From a virus, in the IMG/VR virus record IMGVR_UViG_3300009553_000008, positions 1-40,920 of that record: DNA of 40,920 nucleotides; one strand, given 5' to 3'. This document shows, piece after piece, positions 8,411-16,042 of the stretch; position 1 is the stretch's first letter, and every line of letters starts with the position of its first letter. A program made the translations under genes and the position numbers. Below the pieces are notes generated by a model. It made no database searches. It saw only the letters and a list, made by a program, of their open reading frames with translations, and was not told where the DNA came from.

Positions 8411-9967
8411 ATGCAACGTAGGTCAATCCCGGCCAACAGGAAGCAGGTTAGTCGCACCGCGTCTATCCCTGCTCCGGTGGCTGGCTGGAATGCGCGCGAT
8501 GTGATATCTGACATGCCACCAGGAGACGCTGTCGTTCTCGACAACTTCTTTCCAAAGGCGACGGTCGTCTCCCTGCGTGAGGGCTACACCAATCACGTCA
8601 CTGGCATTACGGGAACCGTCGAGACGTTGGTTGCATACAACGGTGTTTCGACGCAGAAGCTATTCGCGGCAGCCGGCAACAACATCTACGATGCTACCGC
8701 AGCAGGTGTTGTTGGCGCCCCTGTTGTTACAGGGCAATCAAGCGCGCGCTGGCAGCATACGAACATCTCGACGGCTGGCGGTCAGTTTCTATACCTCGTG
8801 AATGGTGCAGACAAGCCACAGCTCTACAACGGCACTACGTGGACGGCTATCGACGGAGCATCGACGCCGGCAATCACTGGCGTCACGACAACCAATCTCA
8901 TCCACGTCAATCTGTGGAAGAACCGTATCTTCTTCACCGAGAAAAGCTCGCTGAAGGTGTGGTATCTGCCAACCTCGTCCATCGGTGGAGCCGCGAGCGC
9001 AATCGACTTCACGTCGCTATTCACGGATGGCGGCTACCTGATGGCGATGGCTACATGGACCATCGATGCCGGCTACGGTATGGACGACCATGCGGTGTTC
9101 ATCACGTCTCAGGGTCAGGTGGCCGTGTATCGAGGAACGGACCCGTCGTCAGCGTCCACTTTCGCGCTCGTCGGCGTATACACAATCGGCTCGCCGGTCG
9201 GTAGGCGCTGTTTCGCCAAGTACGGTTCGGACCTGATCATCATCTGCCAAGACGGGCTGATGCCGCTATCCAAAGCACTGATGTCGTCTCGCGTCAACAC
9301 GGGGATCAGCCTGACGGACAAGATTCAGCAGGCAATGAGCGAGTCGGTGACGATCTCAGGCAGCCTGTTTGGCTGGGAGTGTCAGGTCTACCCGAAAAAC
9401 AACATGGTGATCCTGAACGTGCCATACAACAGCACGACGACGTATCAGTACGTCATGAACTCCATCACCGGGGCATGGTGCAGGTTCCTTGGGTGGAATA
9501 CAACATGCTGGGAGATGTTTCAGGAAGAGATGTATTTCGGCGGATCTGGCCGAGTATGCCATGCGTTCTCGGGAACATCCGATAACGGACTGTCGATCTC
9601 AGGTGATGTGACGCAGGCGTTCAGCTACTTCGGGGCAAACACGTCGCAGAAGCGCTTCCTGTTGGCTCGGCCGATTCTGTATGCGGACAGCCCGTCTGTT
9701 GGGGTGTCGCTCGGAGTGGCTATCGACTTCGACCTGAATGCAATCCTGAACTCACCGACGTTTTCAAGCATCGGCAACATTGGTATTTGGGATTCAAGCG
9801 TTTGGGATGGTGCTGTTTGGGGTGGCGACTTGGCTCTGCGGAAGGACTGGCTCAACATTCAAGGCGTTGGTTATGCCGCAGCGCTGAGAATGAAGACATC
9901 TAGCCTTGCATCCCAACTACAATGGGCGTCGACGGATTTCGTCATGGAGTACGGCGGGATTGTGTAG
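8411..9967 (+). CDS. Tail protein (tail stabilisation/hub type)
   Basis: 518 residues from ATG 8411. The N-terminus SIPAPVAGWNARDVISDMPPGDAVVLDNFFPKATVVSLREGY is very similar in type to podoviral tail proteins that form the nozzle or hub. The rest is an all-beta, repeat-like protein with many aromatic/Gly strands, compatible with a beta-propeller. It lies between the adaptor and the internal virion proteins. The assignment to the short-tail complex is inferred from pattern and position. Confidence 0.78.
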   Translation: MQRRSIPANRKQVSRTASIPAPVAGWNARDVISDMPPGDAVVLDNFFPKATVVSLREGYTNHVTGITGTVETLVAYNGVSTQKLFAAAGNNIYDATAAGVVGAPVVTGQSSARWQHTNISTAGGQFLYLVNGADKPQLYNGTTWTAIDGASTPAITGVTTTNLIHVNLWKNRIFFTEKSSLKVWYLPTSSIGGAASAIDFTSLFTDGGYLMAMATWTIDAGYGMDDHAVFITSQGQVAVYRGTDPSSASTFALVGVYTIGSPVGRRCFAKYGSDLIIICQDGLMPLSKALMSSRVNTGISLTDKIQQAMSESVTISGSLFGWECQVYPKNNMVILNVPYNSTTTYQYVMNSITGAWCRFLGWNTTCWEMFQEEMYFGGSGRVCHAFSGTSDNGLSISGDVTQAFSYFGANTSQKRFLLARPILYADSPSVGVSLGVAIDFDLNAILNSPTFSSIGNIGIWDSSVWDGAVWGGDLALRKDWLNIQGVGYAAALRMKTSSLASQLQWASTDFVMEYGGIV

Positions 9968-10413
9968 TGAAAACCATCGTCTTCGACCATCCTCGCGTAT
10001 CTCGCTGGGTTTGCGAAAGAACAGGAGGACAACCAGATGGGATCGGGCAATCGATCGGCCTTGAACAAGATGGGCTGTTGATTGCCGGCGTGATGTATGA
10101 TAACTACAACGGTCGCAGCATATGTATGCATGTGGCCGGTGAAGGTTCATGGATGAGCCGAGAGTATCTTAGGATTTGCTTTGACTATCCGTTTCGGCAG
10201 CTCAAAGTAAATCAGGTGATTGGTCTAGTGGATAGCTCGAACCGGGCCGCTCGTCGCTTCGATGAGCACGCTGGCTTCAAGCTTCAGTGTGTAATTCCCA
10301 ACGCGGGGTCTGTGGGTGATCTGTGCATTTACAGCATGTCATCTTCAGAGTGCAGGTTTCTGCAACTGAAGGAACGACATGGGCGGCAAGAGCAGTGCAC
10401 CTCCGGCACCTGA
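9967..10413 (+). CDS. GNAT-family N-acetyltransferase-like protein
   Basis: 148 residues from GTG 9967, whose G is the last base of the previous stop. The body has GNAT features: LLIAGVMYDNYNGRSICMHVAGEG (central strands), then QVIGLVDSSNRAARRFDEHAGF, which matches the motif B arrangement of an Asn/Ser-Arg-Ala helix followed by a Gly-Phe turn. GNAT proteins transfer acetyl from acetyl-CoA to amines. It sits between tail and internal-protein genes, so a virion or host protein may be the target. It overlaps the next gene by 35 bases. Confidence 0.78.
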   Translation: MKTIVFDHPRVSRWVCERTGGQPDGIGQSIGLEQDGLLIAGVMYDNYNGRSICMHVAGEGSWMSREYLRICFDYPFRQLKVNQVIGLVDSSNRAARRFDEHAGFKLQCVIPNAGSVGDLCIYSMSSSECRFLQLKERHGRQEQCTSGT

Positions 10414-11137
10414 CTACACGGCAGCAGCGAAAGCGACGGCCGACAGTCAGCGCAACAACTACACGACTCCTTACGGCAATCAGACTTGGTCTCAAGGCCC
10501 TGATGGCACGTACACGAACAATGTCACGCTGAGTCCGGATCAGCAGAAGCTTCTGGATCAGCAGAACCAGACTTCGCTGCAACTCGGGAGCCTTCAAGGC
10601 TCCGCTACGAACCGTGTCGGCCAAATGCTCGGACAGGGTTTCGACACATCGTCCCTGCCTTCCGCACCAATCAATCCTGGGCAAACTGCTCAGCAGGCCA
10701 TCATGGCTCGCTTGCAGCCGCAGTTTGACCGCAGCGATGAGCAACTGCGCAACCGGCTTGCCAATCAAGGCATCATGCCGGGCTCCGAGGCGTACAACAA
10801 CGAGATCAACCTAGCCGGCCAGAACAAGAATGACGCCTATTCTCAAGCAGCGTTGCAAGGCATCAACCTTGACACAGGAGCCCGTAAGAGTGCTTTCGAT
10901 GAGCAGAGCTACCTGCGCCAACTCCCTTTGAACGAGCTGAACGCACTTCGCTCCGGTTCCCAAGTACAGAACCCGAACTTCAGCGGCGCCCCAAAGACTG
11001 GCGTTGACATGACTGGCGCCATGCAAAACCAGTACAACTCACAGTTGGCTAGCACGAACGCCAACAATGCGGCGAATGGACAGACCTGGAGTACGGTTGG
11101 TCAACTGGGTGGATTGGCTGCGGCCTTCATGTTCTGA
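10379..11137 (+). CDS. Putative internal virion / DNA ejection protein
   Basis: 252 residues beginning MGGKSSAPPAPDYTAAAKA, a start I associate with podoviral internal or tail-tip proteins. The middle is Gln/Asn-rich and helical (RSDEQLRNRLANQGIMPGSEAY), and the C-terminus is a short hydrophobic Gly/Ala segment (GQLGGLAAAFMF). Its size and location upstream of two further internal-protein genes fit the set of three ejection proteins seen in P22-like phages. The function is inferred. Confidence 0.72.
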   Translation: MGGKSSAPPAPDYTAAAKATADSQRNNYTTPYGNQTWSQGPDGTYTNNVTLSPDQQKLLDQQNQTSLQLGSLQGSATNRVGQMLGQGFDTSSLPSAPINPGQTAQQAIMARLQPQFDRSDEQLRNRLANQGIMPGSEAYNNEINLAGQNKNDAYSQAALQGINLDTGARKSAFDEQSYLRQLPLNELNALRSGSQVQNPNFSGAPKTGVDMTGAMQNQYNSQLASTNANNAANGQTWSTVGQLGGLAAAFMF

Positions 11138-11673
11138 TGGATGCACAAACCATCATCAAGAGCGCAAAGTCAGTCGACTGGAGCGATGAGGAGGCGCTCG
11201 TCAGCAAACTATCGTTCTCCTATCAGATCATCAAGGCAAGCGAACGCCTGTTGAGCGAGGCGATTGAGGAGCTTCCCGATGGGAGGCTCCGCACGTACTA
11301 CGTTGAGCACCTGGAAGAGGAAAAGAATCACGCTGAGTGGCTGCTGGAAGATCTCGGATTCACTCCTGCATACAGCCCTCTCGCGGCTGCAATCGCGGGC
11401 AGTCAGTACTATCTTATCAAGCATGAGCACCCTGCGGCACTTCTTGGCTACATGGCTGTGCTTGAAGGAAATGGACCAACGCTGGATTTCATCAACGCCA
11501 TGGAGGTTATCCACGGCCGGAAGATCATGCGGACTTGGCGTCATCACGTAATGGCTGATATCGAGCACCACAAGGATATCCAAGAGGAAATCAAAGCTCA
11601 CCCCGAACATGCAAAGCTGATCGAGATGAACGCGATCCAGACGGCCTATTACTTGGTGTCTCACAATGGCTGA
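11137..11673 (+). CDS. Heme-oxygenase-like diiron (HDO) family protein
   Basis: 178 all-helical residues. Spacing of possible metal ligands matches the heme-oxygenase-like diiron fold: Glu61 x3 His65 in EEKNHAEWL, Glu110 in AVLEGNG, His136/137, and Asp141 x3 His145 in DIEHHKDI. Members of this superfamily bind two irons and oxidise small substrates, or act as iron-containing redox enzymes. It overlaps the next gene by 8 bases and lies among virion genes. It could be an enzyme expressed late, a virion component, or a fold reused for structure. Confident on fold type, not on reaction. Confidence 0.7.
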   Translation: MDAQTIIKSAKSVDWSDEEALVSKLSFSYQIIKASERLLSEAIEELPDGRLRTYYVEHLEEEKNHAEWLLEDLGFTPAYSPLAAAIAGSQYYLIKHEHPAALLGYMAVLEGNGPTLDFINAMEVIHGRKIMRTWRHHVMADIEHHKDIQEEIKAHPEHAKLIEMNAIQTAYYLVSHNG

Positions 11674-12805
11674 CTTCAACCCATACGGAATCCAGTCCGA
11701 TCAGCTTGATATCGATCAGCAGCGCAAGCTTGCGCAAGCTCTGCAGTCGATTGGTCAGCAAGGCAGTCAAGGACAGATGGTGTCAGGCCACTACGTTGGA
11801 CCGGGCAAGCTTGGCGGGCTCGCAAGCTTCCTATCGCAGATCGGTGGCGGACTGATGCAGGGTCAGGCAGATAGCAAGCAGAAGGCGCTTGCACAAGCCA
11901 TCGCCACAAAGAAGCAGGAATGGATGCAAGGGCTTCCGCAGGCGACTCCTGCACAGGCCATGGACATGGGGGCAATCGATCCTTCCATGGCTCAGTATGG
12001 TCAGCTCGAAACTGCTCCTGCAACACAGCCCACTCAGAAGGACATGTTCAATTGGGGTATGCAGGGTATGGCGATTGATCCGGAAATGGCGAAGATGGCA
12101 ATGGCGCTGTCTCAGAAGAGCGGTCCAGAGTATTCTCAGAAACCCGAGGTTGACCAAAACGGCCGAGCCTATGTTCTCGATAAGCAAGGGAATGTGAAGT
12201 ACCTGCAGGGAGCAAACGGCACCATCGGCCAGCGTGAAAAGTTGGAAAACGTGAACGGCGTCTTCGTGAACCCGTACACCGCAGCTCCGCGAGCTGTCGC
12301 GCCGCAAGATGTGAACAAGCCATTTGGTATCGGACCGAATGGTGAGCAAGTGCCAAACGTTCCGTTTCAGCAGTACAGCAAGGAGAAGGCGAAGGCTGGT
12401 GCATCGAACGTCAACGTCAAGACCGATGTCAAGACGGGCGAGAGCTTGGCCGCGCAGGTCGGTCCGATGATGAAGGACTCTGCATCTCAGGCTGAAGCTG
12501 CTGTCAAGCAGGTCGATGCAGCCCAACGAGTCGTCAAGGCGGTCGAATCGAATAAGCTTTTCGTTGGCCCCGGCGCCAATACGAAGCTCAAGGCAACGCA
12601 GATTTTTGACACGTTCGGCGTGGCCGGCGCAGACGATGCTGAGAAGCTCGCGAACACCCGTTCAGCGATCCGCGGGCTTGCTGAGTTGACCCTGCAAGGG
12701 CGTCAGCAGATGAAGGGTCAGGGCGCCATCACCGAGAGCGAAGGCAAGCTGGCAGAGAAAGCCATGTCCGGCGACATCACAGATCTGACCGCAGCCGAGC
12801 TGTAG
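11666..12805 (+). CDS. Internal virion protein interrupted by an in-frame amber codon
   Basis: 379 residues to the TAG at 12803-12805. The sequence is Gln/Ala/Gly/Lys-rich and helical with MADFNPYGIQSDQLDIDQQR at the start and an Ala-rich region near 270-300 (QAEAAVKQVDAAQRVVKAVE). It belongs in position and composition to podoviral ejection proteins. The frame does not end naturally at the TAG: it continues for 63 sense codons to a TGA at 12995-12997 that overlaps the next ATG. Either the stop is read through, or it is a recent nonsense mutation or a sequence error. Confidence 0.75.
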   Translation: MADFNPYGIQSDQLDIDQQRKLAQALQSIGQQGSQGQMVSGHYVGPGKLGGLASFLSQIGGGLMQGQADSKQKALAQAIATKKQEWMQGLPQATPAQAMDMGAIDPSMAQYGQLETAPATQPTQKDMFNWGMQGMAIDPEMAKMAMALSQKSGPEYSQKPEVDQNGRAYVLDKQGNVKYLQGANGTIGQREKLENVNGVFVNPYTAAPRAVAPQDVNKPFGIGPNGEQVPNVPFQQYSKEKAKAGASNVNVKTDVKTGESLAAQVGPMMKDSASQAEAAVKQVDAAQRVVKAVESNKLFVGPGANTKLKATQIFDTFGVAGADDAEKLANTRSAIRGLAELTLQGRQQMKGQGAITESEGKLAEKAMSGDITDLTAAEL

Positions 12806-12997
12806 CAGCTTGCGAAGGCCTCTGAGCGCGCTGCACGGTTCAACTACGCCCAGCACGAACGTCGCATGAGCAGCGTTCGCGACAAACCTGAGTTCAAGAC
12901 GGTTGCCCCTTTCTACGAGGCCCCGCAGATGCCGGCTGAGCAGGCTGGTGGAGCGGCTCCGTCCAATAGCGGCTGGTCAATCAGTCCGGTGCCCTGA
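12803..12997 (+). other. Readthrough extension of the internal virion protein gene (amber plus 63 codons)
   Basis: After TAG the same frame reads QLAKASERAARFNYAQHERR and ends SNSGWSISPVP before TGA. Composition continues that of the upstream protein (TDLTAAEL-stop-QLAKASERAA forms one amphipathic helix). The TGA overlaps the next start as TGATG, the coupling used throughout this operon, whereas a true end at the TAG would leave an atypical 191-base gap. The TAG is followed by CAG and differs by one C-to-T change from CAG. Confidence 0.8.
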
Positions 12998-14751
12998 TGC
13001 CAAAGTATCAAGTCACCTCGCCGGACGGCCAGAAATTCGAGGTCAACGCGCCTAATGGGGCAACCCAAGATCAGGTGTTGGCGTTCGCTCAATCACAGTT
13101 CAAGAACCAAGGTTCTTCAACACAGGACCAATCAGGCTACGCTTACAAGGCGCTTGATATAGGCGCTCGACGGGCATCAAATGCTGCCGCAGGGGTCAAC
13201 TATGGAATGATTCCGGGAACTCTCGGAGTTCCGGTTGACACTGTTGCGAACGTCATCGATTTGGCAAAAGCAGGCATCGGATCTTTGTATGGTGGGGTAA
13301 CCGGCAAGACGCCACCAGAGGCGCTGGAGCCGATGGACCGATCAAAGACGTTCGGCACATCGCAATGGATCGCTAACCAGATCCGCAAGCTTCCGTATGG
13401 CACAAACTTCATCGACAACCAAAATCCAAACGATGAAGCATCTCGCCTCATGTACTCCGGTGGCGCCGCCGCTGGCGGAGCGCTCATGTCTGGAAGTGCT
13501 CTTGGCGCCCCTGTTTCCCCTTCGCAGATCCCGACAGCAGTAGCGTCTGGCGCGGCGTCTCAGTACGCCGCAGACAAGTTCCCGGATGATCCAGCCATTG
13601 CTGCTACGGCTGGCATGCTTCCAATTGCGGCTTCGAATATCGCAGGTGATGCAGCGCGCTCAAAGATCGCAAACCTACAGGCAGAGAAGCTTCGCAACAT
13701 GGAGCGCGACGAGACATTGAAGCGGGCCATGGATGCCGGCTATCAGATCCCGCCATCCACCGTCAACCCGAGCGCAACGAACCGAGTGCTTGAGAGCATC
13801 GCCGGCAAGGTGGCAACTCAACAGGCCGTCTCGTCGAAGAACACGCAGGTAACGGATGCTCTCGCCCGCAAGGCGACTGGCCTCCCCGAAAACGTTCCGC
13901 TCACAGAAGAGGCAATGCAATCTGTCCGCAAGGATGCTTACAACCAAGGGTACAAGCCGGTTGAGCAGCTCGGACAGATCAGCAGCGGTCGCCTGTATCG
14001 CGACGACTTGAACAAAATAGAACAGCAGTATCAAGGCGCTGCGCGTTCATTTCCTGGCGCCGTTCGGAATGATGTTTCCGAAATGCTAGCTCCTTTGCGC
14101 CGCCGAAGCTTCGATGCTGGTGATGCGCTCAAGATGACGCAGATCCTGCGCGATGAGGCATCGAAGTCATTCACATCTGGCGATGCGGCTCTAGGCAAAG
14201 CTCAGCGTGCTGCAGCTACAGCAATTGAGGATCAGATCGAACGCGGCATCCCTGCTGCGCAGAACCCGGACTTGGTCAAGAACTTCAGAGAAGCTCGCCA
14301 GCTCATGGCGAAAACTCACACGGTTGAGGATGCGATCCGCTCGGGAAGCGGCAGCGTCGATCCGAATGCTATCGCTCGCGAACTGCAGAAGGGTGCGCCT
14401 CTGTCTGGTGACCTGGAGACGATTGGACGCTTCGCAAACACCTTCAAGAAGGCCAACCAGACCCCGCAGGTTGTTGGAAGCCAAGGGGTTAGCAAGAGCG
14501 CTGCGTTGGCATCTGCGTTGATGGGTGGCGGCGGCGCTGTGGCTGGTGGTCCTGTTGGTGGTGTGATTGGTGCAGCAGCTCCGTTCGTCGTGCCGCCAGC
14601 AGCTCAGGCTCTGATTCTGTCCAAGCGCTATCAAGCTATGCAGCAACCGGACTACAAAGCAAGCATGCTCGCTCGGATGCTTGCCGCGTCTCCCGAGATG
14701 GATTATCAGGCGCTCCTGCAGCAGCCGCAGAACATTCAAGGGAGACAATAG
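12997..14751 (+). CDS. Internal virion / DNA injection protein
   Basis: 584 residues from ATG 12997. The N-terminal 35 residues (MPKYQVTSPDGQKFEVNAPN, then TQDQVLAFAQ) match the small domain that begins many phage internal proteins. Two Gly/Ala-rich hydrophobic stretches, about 150-180 and about 505-545 (SALMGGGGAVAGGPVGGV), look like membrane-active glycine-zipper segments. Between them is a long helical region. Such proteins are ejected with the DNA and help form a conduit across the envelope. It is the third of three probable ejection proteins. Confidence 0.78.
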   Translation: MPKYQVTSPDGQKFEVNAPNGATQDQVLAFAQSQFKNQGSSTQDQSGYAYKALDIGARRASNAAAGVNYGMIPGTLGVPVDTVANVIDLAKAGIGSLYGGVTGKTPPEALEPMDRSKTFGTSQWIANQIRKLPYGTNFIDNQNPNDEASRLMYSGGAAAGGALMSGSALGAPVSPSQIPTAVASGAASQYAADKFPDDPAIAATAGMLPIAASNIAGDAARSKIANLQAEKLRNMERDETLKRAMDAGYQIPPSTVNPSATNRVLESIAGKVATQQAVSSKNTQVTDALARKATGLPENVPLTEEAMQSVRKDAYNQGYKPVEQLGQISSGRLYRDDLNKIEQQYQGAARSFPGAVRNDVSEMLAPLRRRSFDAGDALKMTQILRDEASKSFTSGDAALGKAQRAAATAIEDQIERGIPAAQNPDLVKNFREARQLMAKTHTVEDAIRSGSGSVDPNAIARELQKGAPLSGDLETIGRFANTFKKANQTPQVVGSQGVSKSAALASALMGGGGAVAGGPVGGVIGAAAPFVVPPAAQALILSKRYQAMQQPDYKASMLARMLAASPEMDYQALLQQPQNIQGRQ

Positions 14752-14752
14752 C

Positions 14753-15472
14753 ATGCCCTTCGGAGGAACAGGTTCGTTTTCCCTCGTATCGGGGAATCCT
14801 GTCGTTACGGGTACGAACATCAGCTCAGTCACACAAAACAACACCATGAGCGATTTCGCCAATGGTTTTGGAAACTGCGTGACTCGCGATGGTCAGTCTC
14901 CGCCTACCGCAAACCTACCGATGGGTGGGCAGAGGCATACAGGAGCCGGTAATGCGTCAGGCGTTGGTGAGTATGTCGTCTATGGTCAGACAGTCACGCT
15001 GGGCTATGTCAGCAGCCCAAATGTATCTGCCGTCATTGCGCATAGGACTGGCTCTGCGTTGACGATTCCTGTGAGCGCGGTAACCACCGTTGTTTTTGAC
15101 AGCGAGGTTATCGATAGAGCATCGAACTACGACACATCGACCGGTATATTCACGGCCCCTGTTGCTGGCGTTTATCTTGTAACTACATCGCTGCGCCTAC
15201 AGAACAACGGTATTTCTGCAACAACGATGGATAATGCATATCTGTCGAAAAATAACGCTACAACGTCGTCTTCTACGGATGCAGTCAGACTCTCTCAAGC
15301 AACCGAATCTTCGTCAATCAACGCAGGCAGCAATCCATTCGATATGACGGGATCGCATCATTTCTCTCTGGCGGCCAGTGACACATTGCGCGTGAAAATA
15401 GCGATGGGCACTGGCGGTGTTGGATTGAATCTGCTGACAGGGTCGGCGTTTTCTGTGACCTTCTGGGGGTGA
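14753..15472 (+). CDS. Tail fibre protein with C1q-like C-terminal domain
   Basis: 239 residues from ATG 14753. The first 60 residues (MPFGGTGSFSLVSGNPVVTG, then NCVTRDGQSPPTANLPMGG) form a virion-attachment module shared with the tailspike at 16043. The C-terminal 130 residues (VVFDSEVIDRASNYDTSTG then FTAPVAGVYLVTTSLRLQN) match the C1q/TNF jelly-roll, a trimeric receptor-binding fold. The linker holds a VVYGQTVTLGY segment. It should be a short trimeric receptor-binding protein. Confidence 0.83.
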   Translation: MPFGGTGSFSLVSGNPVVTGTNISSVTQNNTMSDFANGFGNCVTRDGQSPPTANLPMGGQRHTGAGNASGVGEYVVYGQTVTLGYVSSPNVSAVIAHRTGSALTIPVSAVTTVVFDSEVIDRASNYDTSTGIFTAPVAGVYLVTTSLRLQNNGISATTMDNAYLSKNNATTSSSTDAVRLSQATESSSINAGSNPFDMTGSHHFSLAASDTLRVKIAMGTGGVGLNLLTGSAFSVTFWG

Positions 15473-15492
15473 TTGTGCCGACCCGATTCGCA

Positions 15493-15993
15493 TCATTCCT
15501 TCGGTTTTCGTCCAGGCTTCCCGATGGGATACAACAATTCCTCAATTGGAATCTTCTTCTCGTAGTAGTAGAAGCGATCAAGCGCCGTCTTGCAAAGGCG
15601 GCAAGCCCTGATACCTCTCTTCGCATCGAAGACAACGTTTTCTTCTGTGAACTCGTGGCCCCGCTTACAGTGCGTTCTCGCCTTGCGAGCTTTTGCAGCG
15701 GCATCTACAGCCGTCAAGATAGAATTTCTAGAATTCTGGATCTGCTCCTTTTGCGTTGCCCACCTTGTATTTCCAGGCTCATAGCCTTTGTCGTTGTCAA
15801 TTCTGTCCAAGCTAAGGCCAAACGGCCTGTCGCCAACATCGGAAGCGAAGTCTTTGAAGGAAGAACGCCATCTCTCACAGACCGTGATTCCTCGGCCGCC
15901 GTAGTTCTTGTATTCCTTTCGGTTCGGATTCGTGCAACGCTGGATCATATTGGCCCACGTGTTGTAGAGAGAGTGCTTGGCCTTGTTTCGCAT
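15493..15993 (-). CDS. HNH endonuclease between the two receptor-binding protein genes
   Basis: 166 residues from ATG 15993 with AAAGGAG at 16005-15999. The core reads YNTWANMIQRCTNPN, YKNYGGRGITVCERW and LDRIDNDKGYEPGNTRWAT, the typical pattern of phage HNH proteins of this type. A C-terminal zinc-knuckle-like segment follows (HCKRGHEF, then CRLCKTALDRFYYY). It reads against the virion genes and fills the gap between fibre and tailspike. The longer frame up to 16296 is only antisense to the tailspike. Confidence 0.87.
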   Translation of the reverse strand: MRNKAKHSLYNTWANMIQRCTNPNRKEYKNYGGRGITVCERWRSSFKDFASDVGDRPFGLSLDRIDNDKGYEPGNTRWATQKEQIQNSRNSILTAVDAAAKARKARTHCKRGHEFTEENVVFDAKRGIRACRLCKTALDRFYYYEKKIPIEELLYPIGKPGRKPKE

Positions 15994-16042
15994 AGATGCT
16001 CCTTTGAAAAATCCATGATAACACAAATTCGAGGGGTACAAC

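Noticed and set aside
11666-12997. Genome-wide recoding of TAG to an amino acid
   Set aside because: terL, the portal, the tail gene at 8411 and the gene at 12997 all end in TAG at overlapping or adjacent gene junctions, so TAG is a normal stop elsewhere.
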